NCBI GenBank assembly: GCA_030149585.1
Contig: JASFBJ010000025.1
Location: 1-20,126 of the forward strand
From: Desulfobacterales bacterium
Lineage (GTDB): Bacteria > Desulfobacterota > Desulfobacteria > Desulfobacterales > JASFBJ01
Length of the DNA stretch: 20,126 bases
Direction: 5' to 3'
Shown here one piece after another: positions 1 through 7,560 of the stretch (position 1 is its first letter; the number at the start of each line of letters is the position of its first letter). Made by a program: the position numbers and the translations under genes. Under the pieces are notes generated by a model that saw only the letters and a program-made list of their open reading frames with translations, did not search any database and was not told the origin of the DNA.

Positions 1-273
1 CCTTCCAATACTCTATATTGCCTATCGTCTATTTATATAAATCAATTGATTTTTTTAAAATTTAAAATTCATTAATTTAAAATAAAATTATAGCGAACTC
101 TCTTTGCCAAATCAAGGCTGAAGTTAAATTTAATTATGGAATTCAAAATCAACGAGTAAAAACAAGCGCACTATTGACGATTGCGAGTGATAACTGATAT
201 TAAATTTGCAAATTAAAATATTTATAAATATGTCCTGACTCCAAGACAACCTTATTATAATAAAAATCAAAAG
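1..273. other. AT-rich leader before the rhodanese gene
   Basis: No gene, RNA or clear repeat is visible in this stretch. It is very AT-rich, as expected of a promoter region. A perfect TATAAT lies at 256-261, but it has only a poor -35 match (CTGACT, 235-240, 15-nt spacer) and would leave a leader of only a few bases before the ATG at 274. A TTGACG at 174-179 with GATATT at 196-201 is a second weak candidate. Neither can be preferred from sequence alone. Confidence 0.4.
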
Positions 274-768
274 ATGAATTTAAGCAGAACTTTAAAAGAA
301 AGCACTTTGCTGCTTGGTCTGTCAATTATTATTGCCCTTTTGGTAAATATTTTTTCTCCTCGGGGTATTACTTTGCTGGGTCAATGGGATGAGACAAAAG
401 GGGTTGTACTTGCGGATACTAAAGACCATGAGTTTTTTGAGGACATGGAAATTGAGAGTGTTGTTATTGCCAAAGAAATATATGATAAAAACAAAGCATT
501 ATTTGTCGACACAAGGGATAACGAATCTTATTTAGATGGCCATATAAAAGGCGCTATATCTTTTCCTGTTGGTGAGTTTGCTGAGCGATTCAATGATTTT
601 GAAACCAGCTATGGATTTGATTCCCTTATTATAACTTATTGCTCCGGCAGGTCCTGCATTGACAGCCATAATCTGGCTCAGTTATTATGTGAAAATGGTT
701 TTACCCGTGTGTCTGTTTTTATTGATGGGTTTTCCGGCTGGCAGCAAGAGGGGTATCCGGTTGAATAG
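274..768 (+). CDS. Membrane-anchored rhodanese-like protein
   Basis: This 164-aa protein carries a single rhodanese (sulfurtransferase) domain behind an N-terminal membrane helix. Residues about 12-28 are hydrophobic and likely form a signal anchor. They are followed by an SPRGI motif and a short linker. The rhodanese fold spans about 62-163: VDTRD at 78-82, DGHIKGA at 88-94, the active-site loop YCSGRSC with Cys123 as expected nucleophile and a second Cys at 128, and the C-terminal DGFSGW at 151-156. Rhodaneses pass sulfane sulfur or act as thiol carriers. The anchor suggests the domain faces the periplasm, although the exact topology is inferred. The ATG at 274 has no strong Shine-Dalgarno sequence. 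The next gene begins just after its stop and encodes a cysteine-containing MauE/DoxX protein, so the two probably work together in sulfur or thiol redox chemistry. Confidence 0.85.
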   Translation: MNLSRTLKESTLLLGLSIIIALLVNIFSPRGITLLGQWDETKGVVLADTKDHEFFEDMEIESVVIAKEIYDKNKALFVDTRDNESYLDGHIKGAISFPVGEFAERFNDFETSYGFDSLIITYCSGRSCIDSHNLAQLLCENGFTRVSVFIDGFSGWQQEGYPVE

Positions 769-781
769 GCAGGCAAAAAAA

Positions 782-1231
782 ATGCTATCTCTTCAATGGA
801 TGGAGTTGATTTTTCGCTGGCTTATTGGAGTAACCTTTATATATGCGAGTTATCATAAAATTCTTGAACCTGAAGAATTTGCAAGGATAATTTACGGCTA
901 TGGTCTTTTCCCAAAAGATACTATTAACCTGATAGCCATTATTTTACCCTTTATTGAGTTTGTGTGCGGTCTGTCTCTTATTATAGGAATTTGCCCAAGA
1001 GCGGCGGCCTTATTGATTAATTTACTGCTGCTTTTGTTTATTATCGCTCTTTCAATAAATTTTATTCGTGGTTACCAGTTTGATTGCGGCTGTTTTTCAT
1101 CCCGGAAATTAGGTATTGAAACATCCTCGCATATGCTGCTGGCGCGAGATCTTGTATTTTTTATGATGGGGCTTTTTGTAATGCTCTTTCAAAACAGCCG
1201 ACGGTGTTGTTTGTACAGCTCACAGCGTTGA
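782..1231 (+). CDS. MauE/DoxX-family redox-associated membrane protein
   Basis: This is a 149-aa integral membrane protein with about four hydrophobic helices. It begins MLSLQWMELIFRWLIG and contains YASYHKIL near the first helix, a second helix ending in EFVCGLSLIIGI, and a DCGCFS motif before the last helix. That layout matches the MauE/DoxX family, whose members are linked to electron transfer or disulfide maturation. The frame is open further upstream to 659, but that part runs inside the rhodanese gene. A TTG at 761 with GAGGGG at 748-753 is a credible alternative start and would overlap the rhodanese stop. The ATG at 782 is preferred because it gives the normal family N-terminus. The stop overlaps the convergent kinase gene by 12 bp, leaving no room for a terminator. 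Start confidence is moderate and family confidence is good. Confidence 0.75.
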   Translation: MLSLQWMELIFRWLIGVTFIYASYHKILEPEEFARIIYGYGLFPKDTINLIAIILPFIEFVCGLSLIIGICPRAAALLINLLLLLFIIALSINFIRGYQFDCGCFSSRKLGIETSSHMLLARDLVFFMMGLFVMLFQNSRRCCLYSSQR

Positions 1232-3601
1232 TCTTTCCTCTTTTTTTTCAAGGGGTAAGGTTATATTGAAAACTGCACCGCCCTGAGCCCCGTTTTGAGC
1301 TGTAATAGTACCGTTATGCTCTTCAATAATACCATAACAAATTGAAAGACCGATTCCCATTCCCATGGCTTTTTTACGGGTATAAAAGGGATCAAAAATA
1401 TGCTCCATATCTTCAGCCGGAATGCCCGGGCCATTATCACTAAAACGGATTACTATATTGTGCTTTTCCCTTGATGTTGTAATCGTAATTTCACCACCAA
1501 AAAAATTTTGCTGTTTTAGCTTATTGAAATTCTTGCTGGAAATTCCGGTTATAGCTTCCACTGAGTTATTAATAAGGTTTAAAAAAACCTGCCCCAGTTT
1601 TTGGGGTGAAATAATGATTTTTGGAAGATCTTTTGAAAGATTCTGTTTAACCAGGACTTTGGAATTTTTCAAATGACTTCTAACCAGTTGCACTGTTCCT
1701 GAAATTACCGAGTTAATATCTGTTGGCTGCTTTAGTTCACGCCCAGGACGGTTCAGATCCAGCAAATTTTTAACGGTATTTCGGATACTGCTGAAGGCGT
1801 CCTTGATCAGAGATATATTTTTATTAAGCTCGGTATCAGAACTGTGGGAATTTTTAATAACATTTAGCAGCGCCGCAATTCCCTGTAAGGGGGAATTGAT
1901 TTCATGAGCGATGGAAGCCGCAAGTTGTCCGGTTGCTGCCAGACGTTCCGAGCGAATCAAAGTATCTTGCATTAATTTAGCATCAGAAATATCACGGGCA
2001 ACGCAAAGAAGACAGATTCTGCCCTGATAGGAGACAAGCCTGGCACTGATTGCATGAAGAATTGTGGTTTCGTTCTTTAATTGGAGTTCCACCTCAAATC
2101 GAGCCTGTCTGGATTGATGAATCTTTGTTAAGGCATGGTCGACTAAAATAATCTGATCTTTGCAAATAAAATCTTTATAGCTGTGGTTTAACAGTTCTTC
2201 TCTGAGGTAGCCGCTTTGTTCCAGTGCAATATTATTAAATTCAATTATTTTCCCAGATCGATTGAAAATAACAACTTTTTCCGCGACATTATCAAACAGT
2301 TCTTTATAACGGGCTAACTCTTCAGCCTTTTTACGGCGCGTGATATCATGAATAACCACTGTTGCCCCGCTGATTTTATCATCTTTTTTCAAAAATCTGG
2401 CATTTAAAAGAACCCAGATAAAAGAGCCATCCTTTTTTTTGATTTTATACTCAACTATTTCTTTAACTGGAAGATCTTTGGCAATCCGATGGAGACGGTC
2501 TTTAAAGATCGGTCGACTTTCAGGGGCCAATAAATTTATGGCAGGAATTGCCAAAAGTTCTTCACGGGAATAGCCTGAAAGTTTGCACATCACGTCATTA
2601 ACACTGGTAAGACTGCCAGTGGAATAGTCAATTTCTAAAATTCCAGCCGGAGCATGATCAAGGATCTGTCGATAGCGGGCCTCGCTTTCCTTAAGTAGCA
2701 TTTCCGCTTTTTTTAACTCAGTAATATCTTTGCTGTAAACCACGGTACCGACCAGTTGGCGGTTTGATCCGGTCAGGGGAAAAGCTGTTAGCTGACTCCA
2801 GGTGTCTTTGCCCTCTTTATCTGTTTGAGAGATAATTTTGCTGTGAACATCCCCGTTTGAGATGGTTTCAATTATCGGACAGTCTGAATCAGGCTTATTT
2901 TGCCGGCAAAAAACCTGATTGAACTTTTTACCCCTCAGGGGCATGTGTTGAGAGTATTTTAATTCCAGCCAGTAATTGGTTAAAATAATATTACCGTCTG
3001 AATCAACAATCATAATGTCGTCCTGGATCGAATCAAGGATGCCCTGGAAAAAGCGGGCGTTTTTATAATGTTTGGCGTTTTCAAATTTGAGCCGGCTGAC
3101 GTCGGTAATAATCATATTTAATTGGGGAAAAGAAAGATTGGTGTCCAGGCATATCCGGGAGGTAAGTTTAACGGCGATTGATATGCTGTTTTCAATAAAA
3201 AGTTCAACTTCACAGGTGCGTTGAATGGCTTGCTGAAACGCCTCGTGGATATAAATCTTAAAGCGCTGTCGTGCATCAGGAACCACAAAACGATCAAAAC
3301 AGGTGTGCAGGAGTGTTTCTTTTGGCGTGCCCAAAAGATCAGCTGCTGCCTGGTTAAGATCAATAATTTGTCCTTTAACATCAAGGGTAAAATAAGCTGC
3401 AGGGGCCTCATCAAAAAGGCGGAAAAATTTTTTTTGAGATGCCTCCAGTTCAGCCAGCTCTTTTTTAAGGTGTTTATTTTGATTTTCCTGTTCAATCAAT
3501 CGGGCTTGCAGCTTATGGATTGGTTCCCGGGATTTTAGAGACGTAAGATGAGAGCCACCTTTGCAAATTTTGTCAGGTTTGTTTTGAGTGCGCTTTAACA
3601 T
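1220..3601 (-). CDS. Soluble sensor histidine kinase with four PAS-like domains
   Basis: From the ATG at 3601 the protein is 793 aa. A basic, coiled-coil-like N-terminus (to about 57) leads into four consecutive PAS-like regions at about 58-173, 180-298, 302-425 and 427-545. These are followed by a HisKA domain and a HATPase. The catalytic boxes look intact: HEINSPLQG with His566, LINNSVEA (N box), DNGPGIP (722-728), DPFYTRK (737-743) and GMGIGLSI (747-754). No transmembrane segment is seen, so it should sense a cytoplasmic signal. The second PAS holds two cysteines in CRQNKPDSDC, which could bind a cofactor or respond to redox, though this is inferred. No receiver is encoded beside it, so its partner regulator lies elsewhere. 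The frame is open back to a TTG at 3682, which would overlap der by 53 bp. The ATG 28 nt downstream of the der stop is preferred. It probably forms an operon with der. Confidence 0.85.
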   Translation of the reverse strand: MLKRTQNKPDKICKGGSHLTSLKSREPIHKLQARLIEQENQNKHLKKELAELEASQKKFFRLFDEAPAAYFTLDVKGQIIDLNQAAADLLGTPKETLLHTCFDRFVVPDARQRFKIYIHEAFQQAIQRTCEVELFIENSISIAVKLTSRICLDTNLSFPQLNMIITDVSRLKFENAKHYKNARFFQGILDSIQDDIMIVDSDGNIILTNYWLELKYSQHMPLRGKKFNQVFCRQNKPDSDCPIIETISNGDVHSKIISQTDKEGKDTWSQLTAFPLTGSNRQLVGTVVYSKDITELKKAEMLLKESEARYRQILDHAPAGILEIDYSTGSLTSVNDVMCKLSGYSREELLAIPAINLLAPESRPIFKDRLHRIAKDLPVKEIVEYKIKKKDGSFIWVLLNARFLKKDDKISGATVVIHDITRRKKAEELARYKELFDNVAEKVVIFNRSGKIIEFNNIALEQSGYLREELLNHSYKDFICKDQIILVDHALTKIHQSRQARFEVELQLKNETTILHAISARLVSYQGRICLLCVARDISDAKLMQDTLIRSERLAATGQLAASIAHEINSPLQGIAALLNVIKNSHSSDTELNKNISLIKDAFSSIRNTVKNLLDLNRPGRELKQPTDINSVISGTVQLVRSHLKNSKVLVKQNLSKDLPKIIISPQKLGQVFLNLINNSVEAITGISSKNFNKLKQQNFFGGEITITTSREKHNIVIRFSDNGPGIPAEDMEHIFDPFYTRKKAMGMGIGLSICYGIIEEHNGTITAQNGAQGGAVFNITLPLEKKEERSTL

Positions 3602-3629
3602 TCTTGTGCATAGCCTTTTGTTATATGGA

Positions 3630-4994
3630 TTATCTCTTTTTTTTAATGCTTTTTTTTTGGGGCTTTTTTGAGCCAAATTCAATTCTGCCGGTTCGCTGGC
3701 GAAACAAAAGCCGCAGCGGAGTTTTTATAAGGCCGGTCTTTTCCCGAATCTGGTTGATCAGATAGCGTTTATAAGAAAAATGGACTGCCTGGGGGTAGTT
3801 GACAAAAATTATAAAAGTTGGTGGTTTACTGGAAACCTGGGTGGCATAATAAAATTTAAGCCGCTTACCCTGATGCAAAGAAGGTTCATTACGTTTCAAT
3901 GCTGATTCCAGTATGTTATTGAGCTTGCCGGTCTTGACGCGCTGCTCATATTGATCAAAGACCTCATTTGCCAAATTGAAAATTTTAAATACTCTCTGAC
4001 CGGTAAGAGCTGAAATTGTTAAAATTGGTGCAAAACTTAAATACTTGGCGCTATAACGCAATTCCTCAATAAACTTTTTGGCAATATTTGCATCTTTTTC
4101 AACAATATCCCACTTATTAAGCAAAAAAATACAGCCGCAATGCCGTTCATATGCATAACCGGCAATCTTGATATCCTGTTCGGTAATGCCTTCATAGGCA
4201 TCAATTATAATCAGAGCAATGTCGCAGCGATCCAGACTTTTTAAAGATTTTATGATTGAAAATTTTTCCAGTCTGGCAGACACTTTGCTTTTGCGCCTGA
4301 TTCCTGCTGTATCTATCATTAGATAGGATCGGTCATTTATGGTGCAAATAGTATCTACTGAATCACGGGTCGTACCTGGAAGATCGCTGACCACCAGACG
4401 ATTTTCTCCTAAAATCCGGTTAATCAAAGAGGATTTACCAACATTGGGTCGACCCACCACAGCCAGTTTAATAAGGTCTATTTGCGGATATTTATCTGCT
4501 GTGGGCAAACTGCGGGTCAAAATATCTAAAAAATCAGGGATACCATAGCCATGTTCTGCTGAAACGGAAAAAAGGTTGGTTATACCCAGATTATAAAATT
4601 CATATAATTTAAATTCCAGCTCTAAACCATCTATCTTATTTACAAGGTAAAATACGGGTTTATCACAGGGGCGTAATATCTTAATAAGCTCTTCATCAAA
4701 AGGAGAAATTCCGTTTTTGCCGTCCAGAACCAGAATAATCAGGTCAGCTTCTTCGATCGCCAGTTGTACCTGCACTCGAATCTGGGAAGAAAAGTGATCT
4801 TCTTTGTCATCTGCAAAGCCTCCTGTATCCACCAGACTAAAAAGAGTATCATTCCATCTTGCATCACCAAAATGGCGATCCCTTGTAACACCAGGCAAAT
4901 TATCTACAAGCGCATTTCTTGATCTTGTAATTCTGTTAAACAGGGTTGATTTACCCACATTAGGGCGTCCAACTATGGCTACAACAGGTTTCAT
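3630..4994 (-). CDS. der: Ribosome-associated GTPase Der (EngA)
   Basis: This is a 454-aa member of the only GTPase family with two G domains in tandem. Der is an essential factor for 50S subunit maturation. G domain 1 shows GRPNVGKST (9-17), DTGG (56-59) and NKID (119-122). G domain 2 shows GRPNVGKSS (181-189), the PGTTRDS switch (206-212), DTAG (228-231) and NKWD (293-296). The KH-like C-terminal domain (about 350-440) is present and ends in a lysine-rich tail, as is usual. Length is typical of the family. The ATG at 4994 has a poor Shine-Dalgarno. The gene is divergent from the aminotransferase gene across 198 bp and is followed after 28 nt by the PAS kinase. Identification is firm. Confidence 0.97.
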   Translation of the reverse strand: MKPVVAIVGRPNVGKSTLFNRITRSRNALVDNLPGVTRDRHFGDARWNDTLFSLVDTGGFADDKEDHFSSQIRVQVQLAIEEADLIILVLDGKNGISPFDEELIKILRPCDKPVFYLVNKIDGLELEFKLYEFYNLGITNLFSVSAEHGYGIPDFLDILTRSLPTADKYPQIDLIKLAVVGRPNVGKSSLINRILGENRLVVSDLPGTTRDSVDTICTINDRSYLMIDTAGIRRKSKVSARLEKFSIIKSLKSLDRCDIALIIIDAYEGITEQDIKIAGYAYERHCGCIFLLNKWDIVEKDANIAKKFIEELRYSAKYLSFAPILTISALTGQRVFKIFNLANEVFDQYEQRVKTGKLNNILESALKRNEPSLHQGKRLKFYYATQVSSKPPTFIIFVNYPQAVHFSYKRYLINQIREKTGLIKTPLRLLFRQRTGRIEFGSKKPQKKSIKKKR

Positions 4995-5136
4995 ATGTTT
5001 TTTTAAAAAAATACCTGAATATATAACATCTCAACAAGTTCCGGGAATCAGAAGATACGCGTTTAAGTGTATTATTGAGAAGCTACAAAAGTTGTTTACT
5101 AAAAATTATTTTATTTGTACATTACAAGATACACGG

Positions 5137-5166
5137 TTGTCAATTAACCGGATAAATAAACATAAA
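5137..5166 (+). promoter_or_regulatory. Possible sigma70-like promoter for the aminotransferase gene
   Basis: TTGTCA at 5137-5142 is followed by CATAAA at 5161-5166 with an 18-nt spacer. This is a plausible -35/-10 pair placed about 30 nt before the ATG at 5193. It is a pattern match only, in a very AT-rich 198-bp divergent region where chance matches are common. Confidence 0.3.
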
Positions 5167-5192
5167 TTTATAAATTATTGCAAAGAGGTAAG

Positions 5193-6038
5193 ATGACTGA
5201 ACTGGCCTATATCAATGGAAAGATTTTACCGATTAAAGATGCCGTGGTCTCTATTGAGGACAGAGGATATCAATTCGGGGATGCGGTTTACGAATTTATT
5301 GCAAGTTATGATGGTAAAATGTTCTGGCTTGAGGCCCACCTTGACAGACTGATCAGATCAATGAGCGAACTTTCTTTTCCTGTAATTTCGCGTTCTTTTT
5401 TAAAAGATGAGATTTACCGTTTATATGATAAGGCCGATATTTCCCGGGCCGGTATCTATATCCAGATTTCGCGCGGCATTGCAAAACGCAATCACGCATT
5501 CGGCAATAAAATGGTTCCACAGCTTGTCATGACCATCCGACCGGTTTCAGAGGTTTCGCCTGCCCTGAAAGAGAATGGAGTCAAGGTTATAACCATGGAA
5601 GATTTTCGCTGGGGCCGCTGTGATATCAAAACTGTTCAGCTTTTGCCCAATGTTCTGGCAAAGCAAAAGGCCGTCAAGGCCGGGGTTTATGATACTATTT
5701 TTATTTCAAGAGAAAAAATTGTCAGAGAAGCCAGCAGCTCCAATCTCTTTGCAGTGATAGGTAATAAGATTTTTACCCACCCTTTAACCCGCCACATTCT
5801 TGAAGGAATCACACGCAAGGTTATTTTTGAAATTTGCGGCCGCCTGAACTACGAGATTGAAGAACGTTTCTTTGATCTGGATTTACTCTACGGTGCAAAA
5901 GAGGTTTTTTTAAGTGGCACAGTAACAGAAATTTTACCTGTTATTAAAATTGATGATAAATTTGTAGGAAAGGGTCAGCCAGGTCCCAAGGCAAGGGCTA
6001 TCTTCAAGGCATTAAGAGCTTGTACCAAGGATTCATAG
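5193..6038 (+). CDS. dat: D-amino-acid aminotransferase (fold-type IV PLP enzyme)
   Basis: This 281-aa class IV aminotransferase probably interconverts D-alanine plus 2-oxoglutarate with pyruvate plus D-glutamate, supplying D-glutamate for peptidoglycan. The N-terminus AYINGKILP and DRGYQFGDAVYE (residues 23-34) are family hallmarks. Lys146 in RCDIKTVQLLPN is the PLP-binding lysine and Glu179 in REASSSN is the conserved acidic partner. Arg99 and His101 in KRNHAF match the carboxylate-binding Arg/His pair known from Bacillus D-alanine aminotransferase, which favours D- over branched-chain L-amino acids. The ATG at 5193 is chosen because AGAGG (5184-5188) sits 4 nt upstream. The frame is also open to a TTG at 5178. 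A branched-chain or aminodeoxychorismate enzyme is the main alternative, but the RCDIK and RNH motifs argue against it. Confidence 0.85.
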   Translation: MTELAYINGKILPIKDAVVSIEDRGYQFGDAVYEFIASYDGKMFWLEAHLDRLIRSMSELSFPVISRSFLKDEIYRLYDKADISRAGIYIQISRGIAKRNHAFGNKMVPQLVMTIRPVSEVSPALKENGVKVITMEDFRWGRCDIKTVQLLPNVLAKQKAVKAGVYDTIFISREKIVREASSSNLFAVIGNKIFTHPLTRHILEGITRKVIFEICGRLNYEIEERFFDLDLLYGAKEVFLSGTVTEILPVIKIDDKFVGKGQPGPKARAIFKALRACTKDS

Positions 6039-6092
6039 CAGCATAAAAATCGACATCTCATAATTTGAAAAATAATTCTAAAGGTTTTTCGG

Positions 6093-6151
6093 AAAAAACA
6101 GATAACAGTATAAAAGGTCTTATACAAGACTTATGGAACATCTGTTTTTTT
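6093..6151 (+). terminator. Nested stem-loop ending in a T run between the aminotransferase and PilZ genes
   Basis: An 11-bp perfect inverted repeat (6093-6103 with 6140-6150) encloses a second small hairpin, GTCTT-ATAC-AAGAC (6117-6130). The distal arm ends in a run of seven T. This could terminate the aminotransferase transcript or act as a leader structure for the PilZ gene, whose start lies 19 nt downstream. The stem is AT-rich, so termination strength is uncertain. Confidence 0.4.
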
Positions 6152-6157
6152 GATAAT

Positions 6158-6164
6158 GAAAGGA
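6158..6164 (+). promoter_or_regulatory. Ribosome binding site fixing the PilZ start
   Basis: GAAAGGA lies 5 nt before the ATG at 6170. The reading frame is open further upstream to a TTG at 6065, but that stretch covers the stem-loop and has no binding site. This Shine-Dalgarno decides the start. Confidence 0.7.
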
Positions 6165-6169
6165 TTATT

Positions 6170-6538
6170 ATGAACATGGAAAATCGTATATTTACCAGAA
6201 TTGTTTTTGATATGAAAGCGGAGTTGATTATTTCCGGGCAAATTATAAAAATAGATACTATTGATAATTTAAGTATTGGGGGATGTCTGTTAGAATATAA
6301 TGAGCAAGTACAAAATAGAACAGCTTGCGAGATAAATATTCTAATGAGCGGAACCCGCAGCAAATTAAAGATATCGTTATCAGGAGAGATTATACGTTCA
6401 GAAAAAGGCCATGTAGCTGTTAAATTTACTGAGATAACTCCGGACAGTTTATATCATCTGCAGAATATTGTGCGCTATAATGCTCCGGATGTTGATGTTA
6501 TTGAAGAAGAAATTAGTAAGCATCCTGGTTTAAAATAA
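6170..6538 (+). CDS. Stand-alone PilZ-domain protein (candidate c-di-GMP receptor)
   Basis: This small 122-aa protein is essentially one PilZ domain. Both PilZ signature elements are visible: RxxxR as RIFTR (residues 6-10) and the [D/N]xSxxG element in DNLSIGG (Asn33, Ser35, Gly38), at the usual spacing. In known PilZ proteins these bind cyclic di-GMP and pass the signal to a partner through conformational change. No output domain is fused, so it must act on another protein. The C-terminal tail (about 105-122) is acidic and probably flexible. A 17-bp direct repeat spans its stop codon. Another gene set with c-di-GMP-related motifs (the FapA-like protein) lies about 4 kb downstream, but a functional link is only a guess. 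Confidence 0.85.
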   Translation: MNMENRIFTRIVFDMKAELIISGQIIKIDTIDNLSIGGCLLEYNEQVQNRTACEINILMSGTRSKLKISLSGEIIRSEKGHVAVKFTEITPDSLYHLQNIVRYNAPDVDVIEEEISKHPGLK

Positions 6539-6568
6539 CTGCTGGCTGGTTTGAAATAACTGGTTTAA
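6525..6568. repeat. Short tandem repeat over the PilZ stop codon
   Basis: CTGGTTTAAAATAACTG (6525-6541) recurs as CTGGTTTGAAATAACTG (6546-6562) with a 21-bp period, and a partial third copy begins at 6560. The PilZ stop codon lies in the first copy and the end of the convergent DHH gene falls in the third. It looks like a recent slippage duplication. Confidence 0.7.
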
Positions 6569-7443
6569 GCCTTGTTTTGAAAGAGAATTTCCAGAATTTT
6601 GGGGATATACTCTTTACTTTTGGCTGGATCAAAACGGCAGGCCCCGGCTCCTTTATGACCGCCGCCCTCAAAGCTGTTCAGCATTTTTCCCACGTTGACA
6701 TTGCAGTTTGGATTGATAATGCTATGCCCTACCTTTACAACCATTTTCCCTTCATTATTAAATGTTTTAATATGAACCACTGCATCAGGGAAAAGGGCGT
6801 ATACCAAAAACCGGTTACCATCCGGCACAGGGTTTAGTTCACAAAAATCTGTTATGGCAACTTTGTTTTTTACCCTGGTATGTTTTAAAAGATGTTTTTC
6901 ATACTCCTTATTTTCAAGCACAACCTTTTGACAACGGCTTCTTATTTCCGGGTCATCAAGAATTTCGTTGATATTTTGAGTGCGCAGCATATCAGTTAAT
7001 CGATTCCAGTAAGCCTCGTCAGATTGAATATATCCTGAAATAGTCATGGAGAGCAAAATAAAAGGATAATTTTCCGGATAAATTATTTCGTCGTGGGAAA
7101 GGTCAGCAGAATCTATTTTATCGGTTTGACGAATAAGTTCTCTGAAATCCTGTTTAAAGCGATCCTCGTAATACTCAAATATAATGCCGGCGGCTGAGGG
7201 CGCTATTTTAAACATTCCATCAAATGGCTGCCTGATCTGATTGGAATAGTGGTGGTCAAACCAGTATGAGCAGTTTTTATGATAAGGCAGGTTGGCTATA
7301 ATGTCCCCTTTTAGTATTTTAACACTATTATTTTGAATATCAGTCGGCTGAGTCCATTTAACCGGTTTTTTAATATCAAGAGCTTCATATAATAAAGCGG
7401 CACAAACCACACCGTCAAAATCAGGTCTTGTAATAATACGCAT
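6565..7443 (-). CDS. DHH/DHHA1 family phosphoesterase
   Basis: This 292-aa protein has the two-domain layout of DHH phosphoesterases, metal-dependent enzymes that cleave phosphodiester or phosphoanhydride bonds (RecJ, NrnA, exopolyphosphatase, cyclic dinucleotide phosphodiesterases). Metal ligands are visible: Asp8 and Asp10 in RPDFDG, Asp47 in KGDIIANLP, DHH at 63-65 and Asp108/Asp111 in QTDKIDS. The C-terminal DHHA1 substrate motif GGGHKGAG is at 260-267. Length is close to NrnA-type oligoribonucleases, but the sequence alone does not settle the substrate (nanoRNA, pAp, cyclic dinucleotide or polyphosphate). No membrane segment or extra domain is present. The ATG at 7443 is divergent from the phosphatase gene across 117 bp that hold several dyads. 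A good -10 (TATAAT on the - strand, 7474-7479) lies upstream. Confidence 0.85.
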   Translation of the reverse strand: MRIITRPDFDGVVCAALLYEALDIKKPVKWTQPTDIQNNSVKILKGDIIANLPYHKNCSYWFDHHYSNQIRQPFDGMFKIAPSAAGIIFEYYEDRFKQDFRELIRQTDKIDSADLSHDEIIYPENYPFILLSMTISGYIQSDEAYWNRLTDMLRTQNINEILDDPEIRSRCQKVVLENKEYEKHLLKHTRVKNKVAITDFCELNPVPDGNRFLVYALFPDAVVHIKTFNNEGKMVVKVGHSIINPNCNVNVGKMLNSFEGGGHKGAGACRFDPAKSKEYIPKILEILFQNKA

Positions 7444-7473
7444 AGCAATTATATACTTTCATTAATAAAAAAA

Positions 7474-7502
7474 ATTATACCAATTCAGGGGTTATTGCCC
7501 CA
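7474..7502 (-). promoter_or_regulatory. Candidate promoter for the DHH gene
   Basis: On the - strand a perfect TATAAT (7479 to 7474) follows a TTGGGG hexamer by 18 nt. This places transcription start about 25 nt before the ATG. The -35 lies inside the GGTTATTG/CAACAACC dyad (7490-7508), so a bound repressor could block it. This is a pattern match only. Confidence 0.35.
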
Positions 7503-7524
7503 ACAACCATTTATAACCATATCG

Positions 7525-7549
7525 ATTAATTGCATGTTTAGCAATTAAT
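7525..7549. repeat. Perfect 9-bp dyad before the phosphatase gene
   Basis: ATTAATTGC (7525-7533) and GCAATTAAT (7541-7549) form a perfect inverted repeat with a 7-nt spacer. It ends 11 nt before the ATG at 7561, where a Shine-Dalgarno would normally be and none is found. It could be a protein operator or an mRNA hairpin affecting translation. Confidence 0.6.
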
Positions 7550-7560
7550 TTTAATAAAAA

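Noticed and set aside
659..781. Upstream extension of the MauE/DoxX frame
   Set aside because: It lies inside the rhodanese gene in another frame and adds non-family sequence. ATG 782 (or TTG 761) is more likely.
3118..3538. Two frames of about 105-125 codons on either strand within the PAS kinase N-terminus
   Set aside because: Both are overlapping frames of the kinase gene with no family features or ribosome binding site.
3602..3682. N-terminal extension of the PAS kinase from a TTG at 3682
   Set aside because: It overlaps the der coding end by 53 bp and has no clear Shine-Dalgarno. ATG 3601 fits better, although the longer form cannot be fully excluded.
4804..5196. 130-codon frame on the + strand across the start of der
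   Set aside because: Mostly antisense to the highly conserved first G domain of der. The protein has no recognisable features and its end overlaps the true aminotransferase start.
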